Below are positions 13,301 through 25,300 of a DNA stretch of 64,000 bases, piece after piece. Position 1 is the stretch's first letter. Every line of letters begins with the position of its first letter. A model generated the notes under the pieces. The model did no database searches, was not told the DNA's origin, and was given only the letters and a program-made list of their open reading frames with translations. The DNA is from Arenicola marina (Eukaryota > Annelida > Polychaeta > Arenicolidae): contig OZ025257.1 of NCBI GenBank assembly GCA_964019135.1, positions 12,551,971 through 12,615,970 of the forward strand. The letters are read 5' to 3'. Made by a program: the position numbers and the translations under genes.

Positions 13301-16300
13301 GCATCCAGCTCACCGTGAAGATATGAAAGCGGGCGGCGAGGGTGGCGCAGATAAGGGGCAACTCTCCTCCCACAAACCTCATTATTCCTCCCAAATAAGG
13401 TTGTCAGGAGTCTCGATAGTAGATGATTACTAGGGCGGAGGGGGGCGGAGGGGGGGGGGGTGAGGGGTGAGAGGGGAGCGGGGGGCGGAGGCGGAGGGGA
13501 GCTCGAGTAGTGATACCCGACCCCTCCATCCCATATACCCATCTCGCCCTTAACTTACCCTCTCCTCCCTCGCCCCCTTATAGTCCGAATCACCATTCTG
13601 ACCGTCACGCCAGCAGACTTTTAACCCCCCACCCCCGACATGGACTCAATCTCTCACCCCGAACCGGCACACTAACTTTATTCGCTTCCTCGGACTTGGC
13701 CCCCCCAGTCAAAGGGTTCATGGGGCTCAATTCCTCCCTGACACCACCCCGTCACCCCAGCCACGCCCATCGCCGCCCATCCGTCGGCCGTCTCCATGTG
13801 TCGCCCCCCCCTCCCCCCTCCCTCTCCCACACCCACACACCGGCGGCTTTCTCTCCCTTCTCCCGTCGTCTGCTGCTCCGTAGAACCAGAGGTGGAGGGG
13901 GAGTGGGGATGGGCAGACTTAGAGGGGAGACGGGAGGGGGCTTGAGGGCTCGACCCCCCCCCCCTCCCGCTTTACCCTAAATCTGATCCGCGGAGTAAAG
14001 AAGTCAAACTTTCTCCATCTGGTGCCGCCACCAACGACGGACCAATCAAGTGAAGTCTATCCTGATGTCAATAAGTTAACCCTAACCCCAGTCCGACCTC
14101 CAGGTGCCCGCACCCCCCCCCCCCCCTCTTCCCGACACCTCCTCCTGCCCTTCATCCACCCCTGGTGGTGCCCTGAACATCCCGTTGAATCGTGAAGTCG
14201 CACCCCAGGTCTCCCGGACAAGTTATTGGGGACCCCAGGCCAGCCGAGGGGTTAGGGTTGTGTCATGGTGGGTCGAGGTGGGGGGGGGTGTACTTCGGAG
14301 ACGGGCGAGGGCGTTCCAGGGCGTTCCAGGGCATTCCAGGTGGGTGTCTGAAGGGGTGCGGGGAGGGGGTTTCGGGGCCCACCTTCTTTATGATTTTTTT
14401 TCTTTCTTTTAATTATATGTTATATTTCCTAATAGAAAAACAGGCCAAGCCAATATCAATTCAATTTTATGGCTAATGTTTAGAGTAGATGAATAGTTTC
14501 CCGATCTTGACCGCATCTGGAGGGTATTGGTTTGAGAAAGATATTACTACCATGTATCATTATCAAGAGAAAGTATGCGTGTGTGTGTGGGGGGAGGGGG
14601 GGCATCTGATTCAACGCAGTTCAGACAACACTGACCAGAGTTACAAATCAACCCTTTGGCATGGTGAGCCTGAGCTATTCATAAACCGCACCTAAGCCAA
14701 GCCAATCTACTTAGCGCTAAGTAAAACACTTGTCGAGCCATTATCGCGTTCAAACTATAAAACAGGTTCATTTTCTGAATTTTGAATGCCAACATCTATT
14801 GTAATAAAACATCGCGTTCGGCTTGTGAACGCCACCACAGGGACCCAGCGAGGCTATGCCTGGGTCGGCAGTCATCAACCATACTTTAGGCTACGCATTA
14901 CATTTCCATGAGTCATTTCACAGCTACTGACGCACGGACAGCGGTGTTCTACGAACCACTCCAATTAGATAAGATAGCAGTGGTAATAGATATGGCAGAT
15001 ACAATCGTCACGACGTGAGATACAATCGTCAGGACGTCAGTGACTATGGTGGGCGTGTCACACATATCACTGGTAGCTGTATGGTGACAGCATGCAGAGG
15101 CTTCACGGCGAGAGTGGAGCTTGCGCATTGATTGTATACGCAGGCCGCAGGTCCTACAAGGCCGCCGAAAGTCAATAGTATTTATATTAATAATTCTGGT
15201 CCAAATTACGCATGACCAAAAACGAAAATCATGTACTTGCTTTAAATAATGGTATTGCATTGCATGGTAAGTAGAGATTCGCCATCAGCTGTTGGCAATT
15301 TTTGGGGATCGTTATCCGTACAATTCCTGGTTCAACGCGAAGACCCTTTGCCTATTTACCGCTGTCCGTTATAGCAGTCTGTGAAGTCCTCGATATTCGC
15401 TATATCCCCCTCAAAGTTTTTTTTTTCGCGAACAGTCTTGAGCAGTCTTCATCTTGGAGATTCGTTATTGCTCTCCCTAATTCTTGGGGATTCGCGATTC
15501 ACAGGGGGTACCCCCCCCCCCCTATGACGACACACATAATAACGGTGTCATAGCTTCTCCAGCTCGTAATGGTGGCATTAATAATTGACAAAAATGATAT
15601 TTACGCAAATATTGACATTGTTATCATTCTGAAAAAGGATTAGGTGAGTGGCATTTTTCGAGTTTCTCCGATTGAAAATGTTCTACGTATTAGCAGAACA
15701 AAGATTTACGTAGCGGTACGTGTTTTTAAGCGGGGCACAATTCTTATTACTGAACTAAATACCCTGAACGATGGACGCGTCCCTCCCCCCCCCCCCCCCC
15801 CGCCCCAACGCCCCTCCCTACAATCCTAACCATAGGCGCACCAGTTCAGTTTCCGACTTTAAACGAGTATAAATAACCCTTACATCTTGATGATTTCATC
15901 GTTTTTCAGCAACGCCATGAAGGGTTGAGTGGAGCGACCCCTGGCGAATGACACATGAGATGAGCGGGGAGCGCGGATTTCATTTGATGTGATTGGCTTT
16001 TAACGGTACGTTTAGCATGTAAGGCTATATCGTGCCATACCGGGTATAGTTTAAACACCCAGTCAAGAGTACTAAAACCGTGAAAGTATTAACATATATG
16101 GCAACTTCTAGACAAAACAAGTAATCGACCACGTAGATGTCGGTAAAGGCCTGAATATAGTCAATGTTAAAACGGTCAATACGTCACTAAAACCCTGATT
16201 CGGAAAAGGCGAGCGTTGAACCCGGTGACTCGAAATCTGGCGGCTGACTGGGTTGGGTCAAGCAGCGGCTACTGACTCGTCCAGTGGGGCGTCCCTCCCC

Positions 16301-19300
16301 TTATAGACAGTGAGTCGGGGGATGAGGGGTAGAGGGTAGCGATAGACCACAAGTACAAGAACGGAGGCGGGGGTAGGACAGGAGGGGAGGGGGTGGGGGC
16401 AAAAAGGGGAGGGTCGGAGTGGGGGGGGGGGGTGCCAAAAAGCGGAGAAGGATGGGGGGACAGGTTGGGGGGGGTGTCGGCAACCTCTAGGAGAACCCAG
16501 ACAAGATGGCAGCCGGACGGGGAGTATAGAGTTGGGAGTCGCTAGACCGGGGTCAGTAGCGGCAGAGATTGGCTTAAAACATTGATGAACTACTTAGGAG
16601 CAAACCGCTCCTTTCCCTTCCCCTCCGCCCACCCCCCCCCCCCCCCTTCCTTACCGACACCCCCTGCCCCTCCCCCTGCCCGATTACCCACAACCTTGAC
16701 TCGCACCCCAGCGCTTCCCCCGCGACGAACAAGAGCCACTCACTATCAGTCTGGCAGTGGAAGGAACTCTTTGGCTTTGATGCTTCCTAGATGGGAAACC
16801 TTTTTAGAAAAGTGTGGTGTGGCTCCATGCGTATCGATGCATTCTCGCCCACGGGTTTCGATTAGAAATTTGACATGACCTGAGAAAGTTGTTATCTGGT
16901 GGCAGTGAAGGGGTAGTGGGAGTGGGGTGCGGGGCGGGTCGGCTGGCGATGGGGTCAGAGATGGAGGATGGGTGGTGTGAGAGGGTGACAGGGAGGGGGG
17001 TGCGATAAGCAGCGGCTTGAGAACAATGCGATGGGCCAGGCCAGAGAAGCCTCGAGGGCGAGGGTCCCGGTTCCATGTTTACACCAGATAAACATTATTC
17101 GACTTGCGTTCCGCGGTCAGATAAACAAGGAACTCTGACCAGCCATTTGCCGTTATCCTAAAATGGCGCAAGTACTTGAGAAATAAACGCGCGGTATGAA
17201 AACTGATTATGAAAACCTCACATCGGCGTAACGTTGTTCGGAAGAAAACAAAAAAATTCTCCACAAAAATAATAAAATTTGTGCAAAATGGCAGACTAGG
17301 AAGGAAATACATCGTACATGTTAAATGTCAGGATGCTACGGCTGCGTCCGCTTATCTCGTGAGATGGAGTGCATTCCATACCGGTAGGGCCCTCTGTAGG
17401 CCAGCCCAACACTTACGTCGCTAGATTGTACACCCACGTGGTTTCCCGTGATGCCATGCGCTATTATTAAAAACTATGACGTCACGACTGACGTAACTGA
17501 TGTCTTCATGTTACCACACGTTACCCCGGTAGGGTGCGCTTCGATATTTAGGATGGGCGTGAACTATGAATCGTCATTATCCAGCTTAATTGCCAGATGG
17601 CGCGGACCTGGACACAGTAACACGTTGTTTTCATCCAGGTACATACATGATGAGAGATCAACAACGGCTACGACTAGATAACAAGTTCCGCACATCAGCA
17701 TAATTAACTTACATTGTATGTATGTATTTAAAACACTAGTGAGCTAACACATCTTATGGTTCAAAATTCAAAATGAAATGATTTAAAATACTTACGCCTT
17801 TCCACAGATGCGCTTCCGGTAGGAGACGGCGAACGCCCTCTGGCGGTGATCATGGATCTATCGCTGGAGATTGATTCGTCCTTGACCTGCGGGTTCCCAC
17901 TGGCCTGGCGCCCGTCGTTCTCCGAGGCGTGACGGCCATTGACTGGTGATCGCGATCTCACCACCACAGAGCCACGTGAATCGTCCGAACAATCTCTACG
18001 CCGCGACCCCTGCAGGTCAGACGGTGAACTTCGGCCTCTCGGGTCCATCCCGTCAAGCTGCGGACTCTGCGGGTATTCTAAATGCCCGGATGTTCGGCTC
18101 AAGTCCTCGAACTTCACGTAATTTCTGTAGATAGAGTTGGATATGTGTCTGTTATGAGCGCCATCTTGGCTATCATCTGGGCTATTCACGTCCTCCATTT
18201 TTGCGCTCAGTCTCCCCTCTGCTGAATGGCGGTCATCTCCCATTGGCGAAACCTCCCGTGACGTCATCAAATCTGGGTGCCCGGGACTGTGGTAATCGGC
18301 GTCTCCTGAATTTGAATGGCTACCGTTGGTCATGTGACTCTCTCGGTGATGGTTGCTGGCCGAATGGTTAGCGCGGGTCACGTGATTCCTAGAAGTCACG
18401 TGACCTGCAGATGACAGCATGGCTACCAGCTCAGTGCCAGGCGCCAGATCCCTGGTAACTTCGCAACAAGCACCGTCGGCTGCAATAGAAACATGGACAT
18501 ATTGGCATTAGAACGTTGATAGTTTCCCTGTACGAAAGTGATGAATAAAAATGACTATAGATATCATAACACAGACAAACATCACCTTCCACACACCTGT
18601 ACACAGACAGACAGACATCACCTGCCACACACCTGTACACAGACAGACATCACCTTCCACACACCTGTACACAGACAGACAGCACCTTCCACACACCTGT
18701 ACACAGACAGACATACATCACCTTCCACACACCTGTACACAGACAGACATCACCTTCAACACACATGTACACAGACAGACATCACCTTCCACACACCTGT
18801 ACACAGACAGACAGACATCACCTTCCACACACCTGTACACAGACAGACAGACATCACATTCCACACACCTGTACACAGACAGACATCACCTTCCACACAC
18901 CTGTACACAGACAGACATCACCTTCCACACACATGTACACAGACAGACATCACCTTCCACACACCTGTAGACAGACAGACAGACATCACCTTCCACACAC
19001 CTGTACACAGACAGACATCACCTTCCACACACCTGTACACAGACAGACATCACCTCTCACACACCTGTACACAGACAGACATCACCTTCCACACACCTGT
19101 ACACAGACAGACAGACATCACCTTCCACACACCTGTACACAGACAGACAGACATCACCTTCCACACACCTGTACACAGACAGACATCACCTTCCACACAC
19201 CTGTACACAGACAGACATCACCTTCCACACACCTGTACACAGACAGACATCACCTTCCACACACCTGTACACAGACAGACAGACATCACCTTCCACACAC

Positions 19301-22300
19301 CTGTACACAGACAGACAGACATCCCCTTCCACACACCTGTACACAGACAGACATCACCTTCCACACACCTGTACACAGACAGACATACATCACCTTCCAC
19401 ACACCTGTACACAGACAGACATCACCTTCCACACACCTGTACACAGACAGACAGACATCACCTTCCACACACATGTACACAGACAGACATCACTTTCCAC
19501 ACACCTGTACACAGACAGACAGACATCACGTTCCACACACCTGTACACAGACAGACAGACATCACCTTCCACACACCTGTACACAGACAGACAGACATCA
19601 CCTTCCACACACCTGTACACAGACATACATCACCTTCCACACACCTGTACACAGACAAACATCACCTTCCACACACCTGTACACAGACAAACATCACCTT
19701 CCACACACCTGTACACAGACAGACATCACAGAATGATGACAGTCGAGTTTCAGCAGCAATTATACAGCTTCCGGCTTAGGTGACGGAACAACGTAAACCC
19801 AAATGGAAAAACCGATTCCAGTAATTGATTCTTCCTACTCCGGACAGGTTAACTACCCTCCTCCTTGCCCTTTTGCCATCCAACGTCTCCCCCTCCCCTC
19901 CCCCTCCCCACCCCACGGCTTCTTCCTCTAACGCCCCACCCCCATCCGCACCCCCCACCACCACAACGCAAGTCCTACCAGCGTCTTCCCGGAACTACCC
20001 TGCCCCTCCACCCGTCATACGATGCATACCCCTCGCCTCCCTACCCGCCCCTTCCCGCCTATTGCGTTCGGCTAGGGAGGGTGTGGAGGGGGGGGGGGGG
20101 GGGGGAAACCAGGGGCATTCGCCGGCACATTCTCACACAATTGTCATGTGTCGGCACTTAATTCTCCTGATCCGATTTACTCCCCGTGGGCGGGCGTTTG
20201 GCCATAACTCGCCGGCCGTCGTCGCCGCCTGGTGGTCGTTTAGCAAACAACAGTGACAGTAGATTGGGGAGTCGGAACAAAAGACCAGCGCGAAGCCCCT
20301 CAGAGGAGATAGGGGGCGCCGGCGAGGACCACTAGAGGGCAGTGCCCCTCAACACCCACCCACCCACCCTCCCCCATCCTACCCTCTATAGTAGCGGCTG
20401 TAGAGTTCATCCCTAACCCCGCCCTCCAGCTCCTTTCACCCCACCCCGCCCGGGGCGCCCAGCCATTTTGTCACTGGGCACCCACACCACCTTGATTGCT
20501 TCGGGTTATCACCCTTCCATGTCGCGGGGCCGATCTCAGGAGGGGCGCCATCTTGTTCTGAAAGGGACCTCCCCTGATTTATAGTGCCACACGGTTATCA
20601 GGGGGCAGCCCAGGCCTCCATTTACCTTCTGTGCTGATCTTAAAGACCCCCGTAAGACGGGGGTCTGCCCCCGACAGACAACCAGAGCTGCCTGTCCCCC
20701 ATCCGTGTCAGGGGTGCCACCGGAGCGAGGGGGGAGGCGTGGGGGGGGGCGGTGGAGAGGGGTTAGGGATCGGGAGGGTGGGGGGGGGGGGTGACTCTCA
20801 GCGGTCTCGTGCATCAAAGAGCCCTAAATTAACAACCATTATTTCCTTGATCCACAGTCAAGTCCGGGTGAGGAGAGGGAGATAAACAGAAATCATTTTG
20901 TTCGATTAATCAGCTGCTCTCTCTCCCTCTCTCTCCCTCTCTCTGCCCTCCTCATTTTTGCCCCTGCCTCATTACACTTTTAAGGAGCAGACAATTGTTA
21001 AGGGCAGAAGTGCCATAGCTTTCATTGCGGAAGGAGTTGGCGGGGGTGGGGCTGCAGGGAGGGCCTCCCGGGGGGGGGGGGTGTACAGGGGGTCACACCG
21101 TCTTACATCTGACCGTCGGTTCGTTAAAGGCAAAGGCACGGTCACTGCCGCCACACAAAGATATCTTTAACCCCTCCCACCAGCTCCTTCCACCGTCCGC
21201 ACCCGCCTCATCCGTTTTGCTCCTGCCTCACCGCCGCCCCACCCCTACACTCCCAGGTCAATGGAGGGCCCGGGGCTAGAGCCGTGAGCTAGCAACTGCC
21301 ACAAGGGCTTTGGGGGGCAATTACAAGACAAAAGATCAGTCTTCAAGCACGCAGACAGAAATCGTTGCTTGAGACAAACTGTTCAGATTAATGGTCACAG
21401 AGAGGCGCTCGCGCGATATTTCACTTAAGTCCGTGGAGGAAAACAGCGTGGGGTGTGGTGCCAGGGGGTGTGGTGGCGGGAAGGTGGTGTTGGGGGGAGG
21501 TAGGGGCGGCGGGGGGAGGGTTAGGGGGTAGAGGCGAGCCGTAGTTAATGAACTTTACACCAGGGGCCAAATCCCACAAGGTATATCATCGATGATCGCC
21601 TTAAAAGGAGGGCGAGAAGGGGCCGGTGAGGGAGGAAAGCCGCCCAACAGATCACCAGATGAGTGGTGCGCAGTGCGCACTGACATAAATGCGGATTATA
21701 AACACGTCCCGTCATCTTGCGGCCCCGACCGCCACAGTGGGTGTGCGGGGAGGGGGCGCGGTAACATGTGTTCCTATTATGATAATTGACGGTGGGGTGG
21801 GGGGGGGGGCGCAAAAACATGTGTTCTTGTTAAGATAAATGGCGGGGGGGGGGGGGAGGATGGGTGCGGAGGGGGTATGTGTGAAAACGTGTGTTCATAT
21901 TGTGATACTTGGGCTGGGAGGGACCGGGGCTTATAATATGTTTTCATTATTATTGGCAGATGTCAGATGCGTTTAGTGGAGGGTAGAGGGGCGTGACTAC
22001 GAACGTTCAGCAAGGGAAACGGGGATTGAAATAGTATAAAGCTTAATGTTTTGTCAGTCTAACAATGGCGTTAATTAATGCCAAAGCTTCTGTCTTCTGA
22101 ACAAAACAAAAAAAGTAGAACAGATTTGGGCAGAACAGAATGCTCAGTTACCATGCCGATGAGGGAGGACAAAAAACACGGTAAGATAGTGGCATTGCTC
22201 GCGCGTTGTCAGTTGCCACTAGCTATCACAATGCGACCCTTCATACTTGGTTCATCAGCCGGCAACTCGACTTTCGGCTCCCAAAAAATTTGGTGACCAT

Positions 22301-25300
22301 ACCTTTATTTATAAGAAGCGACCTGCCGTGTGGAACACTCCGTTTAGAAATAATATAATGATTAACTGCTACATCCTTGTCAACGTTAATCCGATCAATT
22401 AATACATTTCCAGTATCGTTAATCCGATGAATTAATCTATGTCCAGCAAGTAAACGATAAATAGTTGGATCGAACAAACTACACAGTCACAGCCTATTAG
22501 GGCCTATCCGATAGCTCAGTGGGTTAGAGCGCTCGCCTTGAGTGCTCTCGCCACCTGAGAGCCTAACGGCTAAGGATCCCATGTCCTTCTTCGCAAAGAG
22601 TAGGGGGTTACCCCCGGGGATATGGCTTCACTCTCCCTCTTTTCTGTGGTTAAAGTGGTTAAAGTGGTTAAAGCGTCCTGAATATACGAACCGTAGCCTA
22701 CATCCCTGTAAATACCCTGTTCGTGTCTTCACTACCTAGGCGAGGTGAGAGACGTGACCCTTTGGGAAACTCCCCTTGGCCCAGTGGGTAGCGCGTTCGT
22801 TCGGCTACTGCCCGGTGAGCTCTGCTAGGTCAGCTCAGACGGTCGGTGTGCGGTTCGAATCCACAAAGGTGAACAAATCTGGACAAAGATCCCATGATTT
22901 TCTTCGCAGAAGGGGACTCCATGTGACATGGCTGTTGTCTACTTTGACCCTTCCCATTATGGCGATATGAGTCACATCAATCTTTAAAGCACTTACATCC
23001 ACCAACCACACGAACCACAGTAACTGCAAGGAGGCGTTAGATATCGTACACTTACACAAATGCCCGTCACAGAGACACAATGGGGCCACATTTATTATGT
23101 TTAAATATATATGTTTGAATATCTGGAAACATACACATACATCACAATACACGATCCCGGGTTCGACTCCATGTGGCGACGTCATGACTTTCACATCTTC
23201 TTTCATACAAATTATCCTCCAAATTCACCATTCCAAAGCCACGATGGTTCAGTCTCATCAGGCCAGAGCGTTTCTCCATATTCATATACAGTGGCAGATC
23301 CATGAATTTACAAAAAGGGAGGGCACCATTTATTTCATGCAGTACTATCCATATGCCAAATCAGTGAGAGACTTGCAACCGGCTGGGGGAGGGTGGGGGG
23401 TGGGGGGAGGCGCTGGTGAGGTACGGAAAGAATAGGGACTGTGCCTCCTTCTTCCGAGGCACGTGCCTTTTTTCGCCTCATTTTCCAGCAAAATATGTAT
23501 ATACGGTTTTCCCCCACCCTGGAACCGCCACTGCATATATTTACATCACAGAAAATCATAATACACGAAACAGATCCTCTTACCATTATATGATTGGCCA
23601 AATAACTACAAGAACGGCTGGGGACGGGGGTGGGGGTGGATAGCGGCGACTGCGCCACCGGCAAGCGGTCCCTCCTCCTGCTTACCTGCTATGGAGATGA
23701 CGCAGTTGGTGTCGGGACTGTGTCGTGGCGTCGGCAGCAGTGACATCCAGCGTCCGCCGTCGACGCCCAACACGAATGTCGTCGCGTCGTGATCGACGTC
23801 AGAGCCAGCCAACTGCAGGGGAAAGAAAGGGTGGGGGGGGGGAATAATATATTATACCACGCGAAAACCTCCCTGTGTAAATTATTCCAACAGTTACCAG
23901 GCTGGAATAAATTGGTGTTTTAGGCACCGCTTTTAAGCTTAGGTGGACCAAGGATGATGGATGATGAAGGATGAATGGGTGAAACATGCCTCATATCAGG
24001 TGCCCGGGCCCAGAATCGAACCCCGGACCTAATGATCTGCGGTCTAGTGCGCTCGCTGACCATTACACGAGGCTGTTTAGAGACAGGAAGATTCCAAGGA
24101 ACGTTACGGCGTGACCTGGTAACTTATTGTTTTTAGCGACACAAAGCATTCAACGAAAAGATAAATTGTTGACATGATTTTCCCGCCAAAATCTTAACAT
24201 CACGTGGTTAACAACCTCAGTCACATCCAACTGTCGGTCGCCCTTTTAAGTTTAAGGACCCCATATAATGCAGATGACGCAGTGATGGTCAAGTACCTAT
24301 AACAGTATATCTGCACTCATCCAAAGTGCAGTTCAAGGTTTATTTCTCTCTTGATCTCTTCCACTTCCCCAGTTGTACATATATATCTCCCCTTCTTCGT
24401 CTTTCTTTCTTTTTCTCTCTCTCTCTCTGCATTCCTCTTTATCTGACTTCTAAATTCGTTTCGCATGGGCGTTGAGAATATTTATGGGATCTATCTTAAC
24501 TGCCAGGGACCCATAAGAAAGTGCGATAACCGTGCCCAGGAATTTATCTCTCGCCGCTGGGCTGTTATCAGCGAAGGAACAGCACAGTTACAGCGCCGAC
24601 CCCCCGTCGACTATCTACCCTTATCACCATCTACGCCGCCAACTGCTTCATACGAGATCAGATTGGACGATCGGAGGCCGACTAGCTGGGTTAAAGGGTT
24701 GCGGAACCTGGCCGCTCCATCGGCCGCCAGGCTCGTCGGGTTGGATGGATAGAAGGTTGGTTGGTTGCTTGGTTGGTTGGTACTGGGGGTGGGGTCCGCT
24801 TGGGTTCATATCCATTGCCAACCAACGGAGCAACCAACTGGCTACCCACCCCTCGAAGAACGAGAAGTCACTCTGCCATGCCATGCCGCCTATCTATCTA
24901 CCCTCCCGCCGCTCTGCATCAACAACACCCCCACACCCCCACACATCGTTCGCTTCCTTCCCCTCTGCTCCCGACCACTTCCTCTTCCATCTACCCCCCT
25001 CCCCCCCCCCCATATACATACATTCATCCCCGGCTCTCTTCTGATAATACAGTCCATCATTAACCCTTATCCCGCTAAGCTTGACATTACTGCACCCCCC
25101 CCCTCTCATCCCATCCCATCTCCACCCCTTCACCTTCACCCCATACACCCACCACTCAACTTCTCTTCATCACCCCCCCCCCACCCCTATACGACTTCCC
25201 TATGTCCACCCCTCACCCAACCCTACCCCCACCCCTATACGACTTCCAAATTTACCACCGCTCCTCTCCACCCCCCATCCACATACCCTCTGCAGCCCCC

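Larger units (their letters stand above)
10839..17795 (-). other. FOG intron 4
   Basis: About 7 kb. It holds the strand-switch tract at 12.2-14.2 kb, poly-C runs at 14.1 and 15.8 kb, dispersed repeat copy 1 at 15.3 kb and G-rich and C-rich stretches at 16.3-16.7 kb. No further coding exon recognised. Confidence 0.7.
18480..23685 (-). other. FOG intron 3
   Basis: About 5.2 kb with the 32/36-bp array, C/G-rich stretches (19.9-21.5 kb), the G-rich repeat at 21.8 kb, SINE copies A and B and the MITE at 23.3 kb. Confidence 0.75.

Noticed and set aside
12265-13980. Many Gly- or Pro-rich open frames on both strands
   Set aside because: Composition artefacts of G-rich/C-rich tracts, which contain few stop codons. 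No domain or splice support.
18538-19779. 413-codon plus-strand frame and its shadows over the 18.6-19.7 kb array
   Set aside because: Threonine/histidine repeat product of the 32/36-bp minisatellite, antisense to FOG.
23995-24078. Functional tRNA gene on the minus strand
   Set aside because: A- and B-boxes are present, but the acceptor stem does not pair and the anticodon loop is irregular. Kept only as a tRNA-like sequence.
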